Positions 23,250 to 35,355 are shown, counted from the first letter of the stretch. The stretch: DNA of 64,000 nucleotides from Podocnemis expansa (GCA_007922195.1 ML682029.1:1938563-2002562); one strand, 5' to 3'. Translations and numbers: made by a program. The notes: generated by a model not told the origin, from the letters alone.

Positions 23250-23620
23250 ACCGGGGGGCAGTTGCAGTCGGCTGGTGTCAGTGCTGGAGGGGACGTAGCA
23301 GCCGTGGAAGGGAGCCCCTCAGCTTGGAGTGAATTGCTGCAGCATGTCCCCCCACCCCGTCGGCGGAGGGAGGGCGCGCCAGTGGGTGCGTTGGCTGAGG
23401 CCCATCGAACAGAGATGACATCACCCGAGCCGGAGCCCCCCTTCCTGCCCTGCACCCGCAGAGCCGCAGCGCCTGAATTATTTAGCACCAGCTTGAGTGA
23501 CTCTTTCAACCTCATCCTCCGCGGTGCAGCGGCCCCCCCTTCCCTCCGCAGCGGCTCTGCCGGAGGGAACCTTCTGTCCCGGGCACGCGGCTCCAGGGCA
23601 CAACATCGGCACAAGGGCGG
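23250..23620. promoter_or_regulatory. Second CpG-rich block, possible promoter or enhancer
   Basis: CpG density rises sharply here (for example CCGTCGGCGGAGGG, GGGCGCGCCAG, GCGGCTCTGCCGG). There is a CRE-like word, TGACATCA, at about 23416. A less GC-rich core at about 23473-23520 (CTGAATTATTTAGCACC and following) sits between two CpG patches. The 156-codon plus frame and the 232-codon minus frame over it are typical of GC-rich DNA, and neither resembles a known protein. A lncRNA promoter or conserved enhancer are both possible. Confidence 0.45.
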
Positions 23621-24465
23621 ACTCCTGCCCCACAGCCCCAGGAGGGGACACGTCATGTCACTCCTACAGATCCAGGATTCAGACACGATCGCTCCCATCA
23701 GTCTTGCTACTGGTTTGGGAAGGGGGCAATAGCTGGCACTGGGCCAGGGCCAGACACCAGCCAGCAGTCCCGAGTGTGGGAACTGTGGCATGGGTGGGGG
23801 GCTACCAGGCTCATGACCTGCAGGCCAAGGAGACAGAAACGGAGGCACGGTAATAATTGCATTTCTCTCCCCTTTGATCCCAGTTGGCTTTAACCAGGTA
23901 CAGAGGCCAGGCATCCTAGAGGCTTGGCTCTTTTCAGCCCAGGCAGCTTGCTCAGAGGAGGACAGAAAGCCGTGTGCCCCCTGGCTAAGAGCTAATTCTC
24001 AAAGGAAGGGCAGACGGCGGCCTTTCTGGTTTCCCTGTCAGGCACCAAAGACCAGCAATGCAGCCAAGAGGACTTCAAATAACTCAGCACCAAGGCAAGC
24101 AGAGAGCAAATGGACTGGGCTGGGAGAGGAAGGCAGAGATCTTGTTGGGACTTCTTCCTTTCCAGATAGCGCAGGGCTCGACGAGACAACAGAAGGCACC
24201 GGAGCAGATGCAGGAGCCACTTCTGTAGCATTTCCCCCAAAGGGAAAAAGACCTGCTGCATAGTTAAAGCAAGGAGTGAGGTCACACAGTGCCTCTGCAT
24301 CTGCCTTGTCCTCCATTTCCACCCTATCTAAAACCAGGAACCCAACGGCCTAGTTCTCAGGGCAGGTAGGGATCAGCACGTGGGAAGTACTTCAGGAAAC
24401 TCAGCTAGAAGATGCTGCCGGGGACATGAGGGCATTGGCCTAGCTGGGGCGATGCAGGGAATTAG
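23621..24465. other. Unassigned intergenic sequence
   Basis: No feature can be supported. The open frames at 23874-24263 are without domains. Confidence 0.4.
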
Positions 24466-24832
24466 GAAAACAAACAAGGAGTCTTGTAACTCTTTTAACA
24501 AATGTATCGCAGGAGCTTTCGTGGGGAGAAAATCCCACTTTGTCAGATGCTTTGAAAGATGGGGGAATTTACAGAATAGGAGGAAAATAAATGCTGGGAA
24601 GTGTAAGTCATGGGATCAAGGCAGACTGGGACAGCAGAGTAAAGAAGTTGCATAGATCCTAACACAGGAGAACAGCGTATCATTCCTTAGTGTCAAATAG
24701 GGATTTTGGGGTCTTTTCTTATTGTAACAGGTGATTTTTAACCCACGTCCCTTTAATATGCTGTTCTTCTGTGTTTATTTTCCTCCCATTCTTCTTTTGC
24801 TGAACTAGACGGACACGGCTACTCCTCTGGAA
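24466..24832 (+). mobile_element. Fold-back retroposon copy H
   Basis: It starts GAAAACAAACAAGGAGTCTT, passes the GGGGAGAAAATCCCACTTTG palindrome, and ends at the constant terminus (GACGGACACGGCTACTCC). The middle, from about 24640 to 24790, differs from copy B, and the return arm is largely lost. No clear target duplication was found. Confidence 0.7.
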
Positions 24833-26449
24833 TTTGTCAGCGGGGAGTTAAGGTATCGGCCGGTGTCAGGCTGCTCAGGCCCCTGAGTTTTGCAGTGCCC
24901 AATACAGCGTGACTGGTCATTGCCTACAGACTCAGTCCCCGATAAAGGTACAAGCTCTGGGCTCAGGCTGAATACTGCAGGGTTTTAGAGCCAGTGTTGG
25001 GTGTTTTTCTTTCTTTCTTTTTTTTTTTTTTTTTTAAATCTTCCTTTTGCAAAGCAATACTGTCTTGCGTGCAATAGTGCCTCTACAGGGAATCTACCAC
25101 CACAACCCAAGGGAAGGGGGAAATCACTGGCAACAGTTGCCAGCGTCCAATCTCCAGGTCTTCATTAGCCCCTCACCTAATGACGCAGAGCAGCAGGTCT
25201 CCACTTCTCCCTCAGGAAGAGCGCTTATTGCAGGTTCTGGGTAAGCATGGAGGAGCTTTTCAGTACACATGCTCCCCAGGGTATGAGCTGCACTCGTTTC
25301 CCCAGCAAGTCCGCATGCCAAGAAGCTACCAGACACCCAGAGCAATTGCACCTGACTGTAAAACAATCAGGAACTGAAGAGTGGGGGGCATCTGAAGTGC
25401 CAGGAACAAGCCAGAGTTTGTAATACAAGGTTGCACGCCCTCCGGCTGCAAGAGATTACAGCACTGGCATAAGCAAAAGCCATGGTGCTGAAGCTGCAGG
25501 ACACTGTCCTCAGCCAGCCATAAAATCTCAATACAGCAGCTGGCCACAGGTGGAGGAAGGTTTCCTGCAATGGTGCAGTGAGGCCCCACGCTACAGAGCT
25601 CAGAGCCCCTTGCCCTACCCAAGAGCACATGCACATTGTGCCTTCCTCCAGCTAATCAGCCAAACCTGCACCATCTAAAGTCCTTGCTGGAGCAGCTCAA
25701 CCATGCCAGCGTTTGGCCCTCAAGAGCTAAGAATTTACCTGCCCGTTGCAATCAGTGCCCAGACACACTGGTCTAGGCTGGGCAGGCCCAGCGGGAGGAG
25801 AGTCAGCTGGAGAGACACCCCCAGCCAGAGTCCCTGGCAGGATTTAAACCAGTGAGTGCAACCCCTTATTTCCCAGTCAACTGGCCCAACTGCGGGGCCG
25901 GAGACCCAGGCTCCCCGTGCCCTGTGCACCCAGCAGAGGTTGGCTCAGCAGTGCCAGCGAGGCAGGTCCCACGGGTGACAAGGGAGGCAAGTAACCGGCA
26001 TGGTTCTAGCAGGCCCCCTCCCACTAGGATCCAGTCTTTGCCCTACACTAACATTATCAGCGATCTGGGAGAAATCAATCTTTATGGAAAGCTGGCAGCT
26101 GACACCACACGTGAGGAAGTGGTAAATAGTGAGGAGGACTGGTCGCAAGACGAGGCTAGCTGCATTGCTTGGGAAGCTGGGCACAAGCAAACAATGTGTA
26201 TTTAATATGGCCCCCTGCAAGTGCCTGTTAAGGAACAAAGAAGGCAAGGATGGGGAATGAAGAAGGCAGGCCACGTTGACGGGATGGGAAACTCTAGCCA
26301 CGGTACTGGTGACTCTGAAAAGAGCTGGGGGGATGCAGTAGCTGATCAATTAAATACAAGTTCCCTGTTTGGAGGAAAAGGGCTAATGGGATCCTTGGAT
26401 GCATCAACGGCGGGAATCTTGAGCTAGAACAGGGAGATGATTTTTACTG
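24833..26449. other. Unassigned; T-rich tract at 25009-25037
   Basis: A CTTT repeat grading into a T run lies at about 25009-25037. Nothing else is recognisable. Confidence 0.4.
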
Positions 26450-26751
26450 CTGCGTTTGGCACTGTTCTTGCAATCCTGTGTCCAGTTCTGGTGTCCACAC
26501 TTCGAGAAGGATTTTGATCAGCTGGAGAGGGTTCAGAGAAAAGCCCTGGGAATGATTGAAGGATCAGAAAACATGTCTTATAGTGAGACTCGAGCGAGAT
26601 TAGCCTGTTTCACCTATCAATGAAAAGGTGACAATCCTGGGCTCTTCCGTATAGCCAACAAAGGTATAACAAAAGCCAATGAAGCTAAACAAATGCAGAG
26701 TGGAAATAAAGAGGCACATTTTAAACAAGAAGAGTGATTAGCCTGTGGAAC

Positions 26752-27475
26752 AGGGCTGGATTAATAGGCCTTGGAGTCCACCACCTCCCACACCTGGGAC
26801 CCCTGCCTCCCACCATGGCAGCCTGTGGGCAGGCCATCGCTGGGGCCAGAAAACCCTCTCACCCCAGCCCCTCTCTGGCCAGTCTGCCCCACAGGAACAG
26901 GGCCAGCTAGCGTGTGGCATGGCCTCTGGTGCAGCCCCCAGGGCTGTGGGCGCCAGAAGGGTGCACCGAGTGCCACTCGGCCCTGCCCCCCGGGCAAAGT
27001 GAACAGGCACCGACCCATCCCACCCACAGGGGTGGACAAGCTGGCCCAGGGGTAGGGTGGGAGGGCAGAGCCTGCCCTCTAGCACAATGGTTTACAAACA
27101 TTTTTTCTTGGCACCTGCTTGAAAAAAAAATCATTTATGCCCATGCAACAATTAGAGCTTTCAACAATGTATTCCAGCCTTTTGGCAGCAGATGGGAGTG
27201 CCACGACCCAGTGCCTGGGGGTCTGTGACCCAGTATTGGGTCCTGACCCATGGTTTGAAAACCACTGTTCAAGCCCTAGGGCCCTGCACCCCCCCAGCAC
27301 CAGCAGAGCTGATGCCCTCCCAGCACTCCCCAGGCCCCAGTGGCGCTGAGCGGGGGGGAGCAGAAAGGGGGGGGAAATTGAGGCAGGAGCCCTAGGAAAC
27401 AGAGCCTTCCCCCCCCGCATTTAGGCTGGGGCTTGGGGCTTCAGTCTGTCTAGCCCCTGCATTAATCCAGCCCTG
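26752..27475. mobile_element. AGGGC-type TIR element inserted in CR1
   Basis: The ends AGGGCTGGATTAATAGG and TGCATTAATCCAGCCCTG are inverted repeats. The flanking CR1 octamers TGTGGAAC and GTTGGAAC look like a diverged 8-bp target duplication. The interior is GC-rich with no transposase, and it contains a second nested element. Confidence 0.7.
27085..27267. mobile_element. hAT-like element nested in the AGGGC element
   Basis: The ends CAATGGTTTACAAAC and GGTTTGAAAACCACTG are inverted repeats of the hAT CAGTGGTT type. The target duplication is weak (CTCTAGCA against TTCAAGCC), so the boundaries rest on the inverted ends. Confidence 0.55.
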
Positions 27476-27860
27476 GTTGGAACAACTTCTCCTAGGTTGT
27501 GCTGGAGTCTCACTCTCAGGCAGTTTTTAAATCAAGAGTGGATGTTTTTCAAAGAGATGCCCGCTGGCTCTAGTTCAAATGGGAATTAGTTCAAGGGCAC
27601 CCCAGGTCCAGTGTCCTGCAAGTGAAAAGATGATCAGCAGCCCCCTTCTGGCTTTAACCTGTGAGCTGCACCTGTGCTGGGTCTCCCATTGTGGTAACTT
27701 CACCTCCGAGTCGCACACAAAAGAACCATTTGCCCGTCTCTCAGCGATGTTTGAGAACTGATGTTCCCCCGATAGATCGGAGGTAGTGAACAAGTTGGAA
27801 AGTGAGGAAACTGGGCATTAGGGACAGTGTCTCGTCTCTGTGAGAAGCCGGGAGCTGTGT

Positions 27861-28072
27861 CACTGTATGACCTGATCCTATGTTTTACACCCCCTTGCAT
27901 TTAAGTTTCATTCCTTTCTGTAAGTTCACCCATCTTCAAAGCATCTGACGAGGTGGGATTTTCTCTCATGAAAGCTCATGCGAAAAATAAATCTGTTAGT
28001 CTCTAAGTGCCACACGACTCCTTGGTTTTTTTTTTGCTGAACTAGACTAACACGGCTGCCCCTTTGGAAATT
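27861..28072 (+). mobile_element. Fold-back retroposon copy I, 3' arm
   Basis: It contains TATGACCTGATCCTATG, the GAGGTGGGATTTTCTC block, the arm, and the full constant terminus GACTAACACGGCTGCCCC followed by TTTGGAAATT. The 5' arm is absent, so it looks 5'-truncated inside the hairpin. Confidence 0.75.
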
Positions 28073-29607
28073 GGCAATTAGCACCATTTGAAGTGTTCCC
28101 GTTAACAGGTGAGCCATTGCCACCAGCTACAAGAAACTCACTAGAACCAAGACTAAGCTCCTGTGTTTATAACCAACACGGCCCCTGACACTGGCACCCT
28201 GACAGAGATGGGTCCCCGCGGCACAAGAGTCTTTCCCCCTCTCTTCTCTCTCATGTGCTACTCTAATAGGATCAGTCAGAGCACAATATACCGAATCCAG
28301 AGCCTCTGGACTTCTAGTCCCACCTTGACCCGCTGTGTGACCTCAGACAAGCCTGTTTCCCCAGCGTTTGCATGTTATGGAGACCGTAAGATGAGGTGAG
28401 GAGCGGGCACTGGGGCACTCACACAAATACATAAACATCAATCTACCAATCTGAGACATGTCCTCCCTTTTACCTTATTAAAGGTAAGAACGTTAATAGA
28501 TCCATAAGACATGTGTCCCTTCCATTGTATTTCTGTTTTTAAAAACATCAGCAGCAAATATTTTAACATACGAATTTAGGATCGGATCAACAAAAGGCCA
28601 CTATTTGAATAACCTCCCATCTCCAAGCATGTTGGACAATTACATAAAAGCACAATCCAAAGGCCAGAAATTATCCAGTAACACCCACCCCTCGGAGCAG
28701 TAACTAAATAGTTCTTTAACCAGCTACTTCCTCCTTCTACTTAAAAAAAAACTCTCACCCCAAAACCTGCCTTAAGATGAACCTCACGGCATGCCCTACT
28801 TCTCCTCAAGTTCTGCTCGTTTCAGAGCCAAGCACGTAAGGAGTACCTCAGTGCCTAGGTAGAGGCAGATGAATGTGCATGCACTAGTTTATAGTGTGAT
28901 GTGTTTCTCTTTCATTCTCCTTTGTAAAAGAAGAGGTGATGTTGCTCTTGGACAGACACCGACTCCACACACGAAGCCTTGTGCAGATGTTGCTTTCTCA
29001 AGATGCCGTTCTGGAATCTGGAGACCAGATATAGCGCTTGGGAGCGAAGATAACCCTACAGCTGAGCCCCAACCGCCCCATCCATTCACTAATGGAGCCT
29101 AGAACTACTTTCGTTCTTTCCTAAAAAGAAGGATTTGGACACAGGAGGGGAGAAAGTTTTCACTGTAAAGTGACTTGGTTTCGTGCACTAACCCAGCTGG
29201 AAGGCTCGCCATGCAAGGCCAGGAAAAACAAGCTGTGCACAGAAGGTGCAGCAGGAGGGCCACCTACTGGCCAAACGAGAACGACTGGCACTTCTACCAG
29301 GTGCCACGGGTCACGAGCGTCTCAGAAAGAGGAGCCAGGCGCCCACAAGATCCATCTGTGGCCAGCCGCACTATGTAGTTCTGTGGGTCCCTGCCCCCAA
29401 AGCCTGGCAGTCTGTTAAGTCACTTTCATAGAGACCTACACCATCCTGGGGGGCAGAGGCAGTGTGTTGTCTTTCAGAGATCCTTAGCATCTCAAAATCA
29501 GCAAAGACCCACATAGCTTGGTTTGAGGTAGACCCATTGCCTGCTCTCCTCAAGGAGAAGGCGGCAGATTCACCGGCTGGGGGAGAAAAGTCACAGGAAA
29601 AAACTCA
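28073..29607. other. Unassigned; MIR-like patch at about 28290-28345
   Basis: The words TCCCACCTTGACCCGCTGTG and TGACCTCAGACAAGCCTGTT suggest a short MIR core. The rest shows nothing recognisable. Confidence 0.4.
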
Positions 29608-29615
29608 CTCTCAAG

Positions 29616-29901
29616 TAGGGTTACCAGATGTCATGCAAAAGGAGGACATGTCCTCCTTTTTACCTTCACGTCCTCCTCCCGGCAGGCATTTTAAAAATAC
29701 ATGATTTTTGTCTGGTTTTTGCTATGGGGTTAAAGTATGTTGGAACACCCCTGCAACACCCTGTTTTTAGGGGGAAGCATTCTAGGGCCCCCTAAAACCA
29801 GAAGAACATTACATTAATGCTACATTTTCTCCATGTGTCCTCCAATGTCCTTTTCGTACTTCTCTGTCCTCCTTTCCATGCTTTGGTATCTGGTAAACCT
29901 A
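29616..29901. mobile_element. TAGGG-type MITE with perfect 8-bp duplication
   Basis: The ends TAGGGTTACCAGATG and TATCTGGTAAACCTA are inverted repeats, and both flanks carry the exact octamer CTCTCAAG (29608-29615 and 29902-29909). It is 286 bp with no coding capacity. An 8-bp duplication points to a hAT-type transposase, although the TAGGG terminus is not the usual CAG. Confidence 0.85.
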
Positions 29902-29909
29902 CTCTCAAG

Positions 29910-30459
29910 GCCTCTTCTACTGCAAGCTGCTGTGAAAGTTTCAAACGGCAACAAACTCCAGGCTGACCATATCAGTATCTTCCCACATGTGGTGGGGGAT
30001 CCAACTGTAGCTGCTAGCTGGAGGCTTTAACAGCTCCTGACATTGCACCTGTCTCCCATAGCCTTGCAGCCATCTTTGCAAACACAGGGTTTCAGTGAAA
30101 ATAGCCAATGTTGGGCCTTAAACACTTCAGGTGGGATGGAAATGTTGGCCATGGCTAGCTTGGCCAGTAGGTGGCCCTAGTGTTACACCATCCAGCCACA
30201 ATAATGCTAAATAAATGCAGCTGTTTTATTAGCCGGCCAGCAGCAGCTCCAAAGTGTCTCCTTGCAGGGGGCTGTTTTGAATTTACCTGCAGCTGTTACA
30301 GCAGTGAGTAGGTGGTTAGAGGGGGCTGCAGGCTGGTCTCAGCATGAGGTTGCAGCAGGAACAGGAGTAAATTTAGATGCATCCCTTCCAAACCAAGTCC
30401 CTGGGGATTATCCCTCAGTGATGCTGCCTTGATGGTTTCCAGAGCTCCACTTCATAAAG
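29910..30459. other. Unassigned intergenic sequence
   Basis: Nothing recognisable. Confidence 0.4.
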
Positions 30460-30628
30460 CAGTGGCTCTTAACCGCCGCATCACGATACGTTACCACGTC
30501 GCCACACAGTGTAAGTGAGTTGGAGAAATGGTTGGATTTGGCCGGAGCAGGGCACAGCTGGGGTGTCCTCTGGAGTTGCTTATCTGTAGCCAAGCATGTT
30601 GTGACCCGCAAAAGGTTGAGAAGCATTG
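30460..30628. mobile_element. hAT-type element, CAGTGG family, copy 1
   Basis: The ends CAGTGGCTCTTAACC and GGTTGAGAAGCATTG are inverted repeats. Internal words (GTCGCCACACAGTG, TGGATTTGGCC, GTGACCCGCAAAAGG) are shared with the element at 33111, so both belong to one family. The flanks TCATAAAG and TTGTAAAG agree at six of eight bases. Confidence 0.8.
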
Positions 30629-32028
30629 TTGTAAAGTAGTAGGAAGAGTTAGCTGAGGAAAATTCAGCTGTGTTTAAAGACCCGCCCCCGCCCCCCCCCC
30701 CCCCGGTTAACTAACAGTAGGGTCTTCGTGAAATCAGCTGTAATTACAATTTGTATCAATATGTAACCTAGTTCCACCTTCAGCCCTGGAAGATGAATGA
30801 AAACCCTCCGTCGGAGGGCTAAGGTTGTGGCAGAGATTTTTTAATCTTTAGCAAGCTGTATTTACCACCTCATTAGCTAGTATCTTTATTCTTTCCCCCC
30901 ACAGCCTTATTTAGTGCGGTGGAAGGTCTTCATCAGCACTGAGCAACCAGAGAAAACAGAGGGAGTGGGGACACGTGCTGAGGTTTTCGGAAAGGTCCAT
31001 GGCCACACCTAGCTGCTACTCTCTTCACCTTATCACGTGAAACACAGGATGTTTCTCCAAACTACCAGCAGAGACTTTGGAAGAGCACAAGACACCCAGG
31101 ATGGCAGTCTCCCACCCTGCAGCCCACTTCTGCCGTTTCTAGCAACACTTTGCTCACAGGGACCTTCAGTACCTTGGGATGTTATCATCACGGGGGATAG
31201 ACCCTAAATACCCCATCTTCTCACGGCGTGGCATCGCAGTCCAAAAAAAGGCACAGAAGTGGCTGGACCCAGCACCACCATACAAAACCGCAGACTGGTG
31301 AGGGAATGGCAGAAAGGACGGAGTAGTCACCTGCAGCAGAAGCAATTTTGTGTTACATTACATCAGAGCTAGGAGCGGATGAGGGTGCGAACACATGGCC
31401 AGCATCTGGCCTAGAACAGATTGGATGGCTGTGGCCAGATCTGCCGACAGCTTCAGCAAGAGGACGTCTGAAACCAACCACAGGTTTCAGCAGAGACCTC
31501 AGGCACAGAAGGGATGGCTTTACTAACTCTTTCAATTGACAGGGCTGTGAGCAGATCTCCCAGGAGAGGTGGATGTTTCGATCTCTTCTGTCCATGAAGA
31601 AGCGAACAAGATGTTCACCATTGTTCAAAGTCCTTGGCTGAGGTCACTAGGTGAACTCCTTTCATCTCTCTTTCCCAGCATGGCAGATTTAGCTGCAGGC
31701 GAGAAGAGGTGGACGGGTGACTCACTGGAGCCCAACAATGTTGAGTTGTGGTAGGCACCATGAATGCAGGGCTCTTTCAAAGCAGCCATCTGGCACCAAA
31801 AGGGTCATGCTGAAAGCTATGAGACAGGGCTGCCCGGATGTCCGATCTGCACCCTTGGGCTGGGAACCTGAAGCAGGCTACAAAGCAGGGACGTTGGTCA
31901 CCTTGCCTGTCTGGTGAAGGAAGGCTGCTAGTACAGAGGTAGAAGCTACTCGCTAGGTCACACACCAAACGAAGCTGCTGAGAAGAGGGTACGACAGGCT
32001 GCTCCCAAGATCCAGTCTGGTGTGCCAC
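30629..32028. other. Unassigned; homopolymer C tract at about 30682-30704
   Basis: A CCCGCCCCCG stretch runs into about 16 C. Nothing else is recognisable in this interval. Confidence 0.45.
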
Positions 32029-32999
32029 TGTGACCCTCTGGTTCCCACTCCTGAACCCTGATTTGCCGGCTTTGCCAAGTGACCACTCACTCCCGAGTCA
32101 GCCCACTCTGGCCTCGGGTGTGCAACTGGTCCCAAGCAGTGGGTGTCTGCCCTCTGGCTACTCAAGGACAGTCCCCCACCCAGCAAGCACCCTCCAGCCC
32201 CAGTTACCACACCAGGAGCCACTGTCGACAGAGACTGGGACCCGCTCCCAACCACCATACACTCAAGTCCATCCATTTAACAAAGAAATGGATTGTGCCT
32301 AGCCTTTTTCACTCAAACCCTCTAAAGATCACACAGCTTTAGTTAAAACGACTACTACTTTATTGATCAAATTATAACTGTAAGTGAAGATGTGGTCAAT
32401 CTTGGTAGAATCACACTATAAATGAGTCAAGAGTGACCACAAGGAAATAAAAGGTAAACCACGCATAGTACCCTAATATCTGTACTTCAACTGACCTTAT
32501 CCTTCAAGTTCATTCTCAAGGTGTTCAGCTGTCAGATGTTCATACAGCCAGTCTCTGCCTGTGGCCAGGCAGGGTCCACATCTTGCTTAGAGTTGTTTCA
32601 AGATGGAGAGTCTCAGCTAAAAGCCCCCAAAATCTTTCCAAGCATTTGTCTGTCCAAAAGCTTGCTCTGACCCCTCCCTTTCCGGGCAGAGGTGATCTCT
32701 TTGTCTCATCCAAGGCAGTGAACTTAATTAGCATATCTTTTTCTCCTCCAGGTGCTTGCTTGCTCACTGCTGTTCTGTCTTCCTCCCGCTTTAGCAATGG
32801 AAAATGTGTTACACATCTGTGCACATGCATGAAGTTGCAGGAAGCATGATATCATACTAATCGTGTAGACTAGGTTATGAATCCGTGAACAAACATTGCC
32901 TGCTGTAACTGGCAACAAATCATACAATTACAGTGTACAAGTGAACAGGAAAATCATACAATTCATAAGCCAGTGTGCACAGATGTGCATCCTGTGACA
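32029..32999 (-). mobile_element. Possible solo LTR
   Basis: The segment starts TGTGACCCTCTGG and ends CATCCTGTGACA, again TG...CA with TGTGAC-like ends, and its length (971 bp) is close to that of the LTR at 21998. A TTTATT at about 32361 would be AATAAA on the minus strand. The flanking pentamers GCCAC and GAGGG do not match, so the assignment is tentative. Confidence 0.4.
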
Positions 33000-33110
33000 G
33001 AGGGGTACTGAGTGCCATGTTCATACATATCCCCAAGGTAGGCAAGTGCTGAGGGGAGGCCAAGGCTCTGAGAAAGGTAAGAGATACCTGATGGATGCAG
33101 GCCTCTGGCC

Positions 33111-33284
33111 CAGTGGTTCTCAACCACTGTCGGGATCCATCACTGCGTCACCACACAGTGAAGTGTGTTGTAGAGAGCCGAGGAGATGCCTGGATTTGGC
33201 CTGAGAGAGGTTGGCTGGTGTGTCCTGTAGACTCATGATATGCCACCAAGTGTGTTGAGACCCACAAAAGGTTGAGAACCATTG
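33111..33284. mobile_element. hAT-type element, CAGTGG family, copy 2
   Basis: The ends CAGTGGTTCTCAACC and GGTTGAGAACCATTG are inverted repeats. The flanking octamers CTCTGGCC and CTCTAGCC form a target duplication with one mismatch. The 174-bp body matches the copy at 30460. Confidence 0.88.
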
Positions 33285-33292
33285 CTCTAGCC

Positions 33293-35238
33293 TGTCTCCA
33301 AATGCAGCTCAAGGTGTGCTTGCAGTCCGGCATCAATGGAGACATGTCCGGTTCTGTCATTCCCCGAACTCTGCTACGAAGGAGCTGGTTAAAGTCTTTC
33401 AGAACACCAGACGCAGCATTCACGGAGTTCAGCAACTCAGGCTTGCACTGAACTGACAGCAACTCTCAGCTGGGACGTTTTGCTGTTGCCTTCAAACAAA
33501 GGCAAAGCAAAATGAGACGCCTTTCCAGTGATTTTCACAAGAAGCCAGCCTGTTCTCCCCAGATCCCAACAACCACGAGTCCCTCTCACCCAATACAAGG
33601 ATCTCCAGCTTGCATTCAGAGCACTTATGGGCATTAAGGCATTAAAATGTAAGAGAACCACGATAGATCTGAAAACCCCAACACCAGCTGCTGAAATTTG
33701 GTGCGCCTCAAACCAGACATAGTTTTTGAGGCACAGGAACAGATTAGAGGCGCATACAGAAAGAAAACCTTACTCTAGGAGAGGACACAGGCAGTTCTGT
33801 CAAGTGGTAAATGTCCAAAGGAACTAGAGGCAAACAAGCCAACATTCATATCGGTATGAGCTCACGTAATCCCTCCAATGGTACGTGCATTAGCTAGTCT
33901 TCAGCAGAAGGACATCATGAGCGCTGGAAGGCCAACGGGTTTCACTGAGAGGAAATGCTTCCTGTTATTTAGAGCATGTCTCCTTCATCCTGAGGTGCAA
34001 CCCCTTTGTGTCAGCCCACATTCTTCTCCACCCCTGGGGTTCACTCTTCCTGTATAGATGCTCATACCCTTTGCATGCAGGGTGTATAGACAGAGGCAAC
34101 ACCACTGCAACGCCAGGGAACCTGGGCAGGGACGTCAGCTCTATAACCCCACATGGGAGTCCACAGGATTGTCAGCAGTAGTTATCACAAGTCTCACAGC
34201 TCTGGCCCTGCCCAGAGAAAGTGACGACTGGAAGTGAATGCAGGAAGACGTCATGCCACCTGGGATCTGAAGGCTAACCTTGATTTGTATCTTTAAGACT
34301 AATCCCTCCAGTGCCATCATTTCTTGGGTTTCTTTTTTACTCCTTTTAGTACATCTAGCACTTCCTGCAGCTGACACTCCCAGAATGAAGAGCAGAAAGT
34401 TCAACCACTTCCTCTTCAGATCCACGTACACCTTCTTGCTTCTGCATCTAACGCACCCATGGGTGGGTTTTGCGATGCAAAAATCACTTCTCCTCCCACA
34501 TTGTCATGCATTTCTCCTCCCTGCTTGATTCTCACTTTGTCTCCCTGACCCCATCCCCAACTTCTCTAGGAATTTTGCTTTCTATCTGTAAAACTCTCTA
34601 ACCTAGCCACTTCACCCATCAGCTAAACTGTGTTTAGACTTTGGTCCATCTTCCTACGGCATACTCCCAAGGGATGGTATGTCAAATACAATTTTTTTTT
34701 TTTTTTTTTAAATTCAGGAATTCCACAAGTCACACAACGAAATGGGAACACAAGAGGAATGGTTTCCACAGGACTCAACCAGAAACCAATTTAGTTCCAG
34801 TTCATAGCAAAAGCAGCTCACTGTTTCTTCTACAGATGTTATCAAAAACTCTTTTGGGTCAAGAACATGCCAATTTAATAGCAGGTCAAAAAATAAAAAT
34901 CAGCACTGTTATGGGCCACTAGAGACAATGAATTACAATGAAATGACCAACTCACTGAGAACTGTAGGCCCAAGACACCAATGGCTGCAGATGCCTGTGA
35001 AGTATTATCCTCACTGTTGTAAAATAAGCATCTCTCCTTTAAAACAAGCCAGACCTGAGAGGCTTGGAAGAAAGGAAAAATAAACTTCATTCATTAATAG
35101 AAGTGCTTGTTCAAAGTAATCTTTACTCCGCACCTAGGAAGATAAAATAGCCAATGAGGTTTCATCTATATATACTATATTGCTTTCCATGCTTCCAGGA
35201 ATAAAAGACTAACAAAAGCCTTTAAAAAGTACATGTGA
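33293..35238. other. Unassigned intergenic sequence with a T tract at 34691-34709
   Basis: About 1.9 kb without recognisable genes or elements. A T run lies at about 34691-34709. Confidence 0.4.
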
Positions 35239-35355
35239 TGAGTTCAAAAGGGGTAGCTATGTTAGTTTAATTCACCAAAACAAGCAAGGAGTCCTATGGC
35301 ACTTCTAAAGACTAACAAATTGATTTATTGCATGAGCTTTTGTGGGCGAAAATCC
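35239..35355 (-). mobile_element. Fold-back retroposon copy J, truncated
   Basis: It begins at the constant end (GTTCAAAAGGGGTAGCTATG), contains one arm, and stops after TTTTGTGGGCGAAAATCC. A 7-bp TGTGATG repeat lies on both sides, but on the right it may be element sequence. Confidence 0.7.

Larger units (their letters stand above)
26450..27560 (+). mobile_element. CR1 LINE fragment split by an insertion
   Basis: The left part (26450-26751) contains ATCCTGTGTCCAGTTCTGG, the GGAGAGGGTTCAGAGAAAAG block and TGTGGAACA. The right part (27476-27560) resumes with TTGGAACAACTT and CAGTTTTTAAATCAAGAGTG. Together they form one plus-strand CR1 3' region interrupted by the element at 26752-27475. Confidence 0.8.

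Noticed and set aside
23216..23914. 232-codon minus frame and overlapping 156-codon plus frame
   Set aside because: Both lie over the second CpG-rich block and overlap each other. Neither looks like a known protein.
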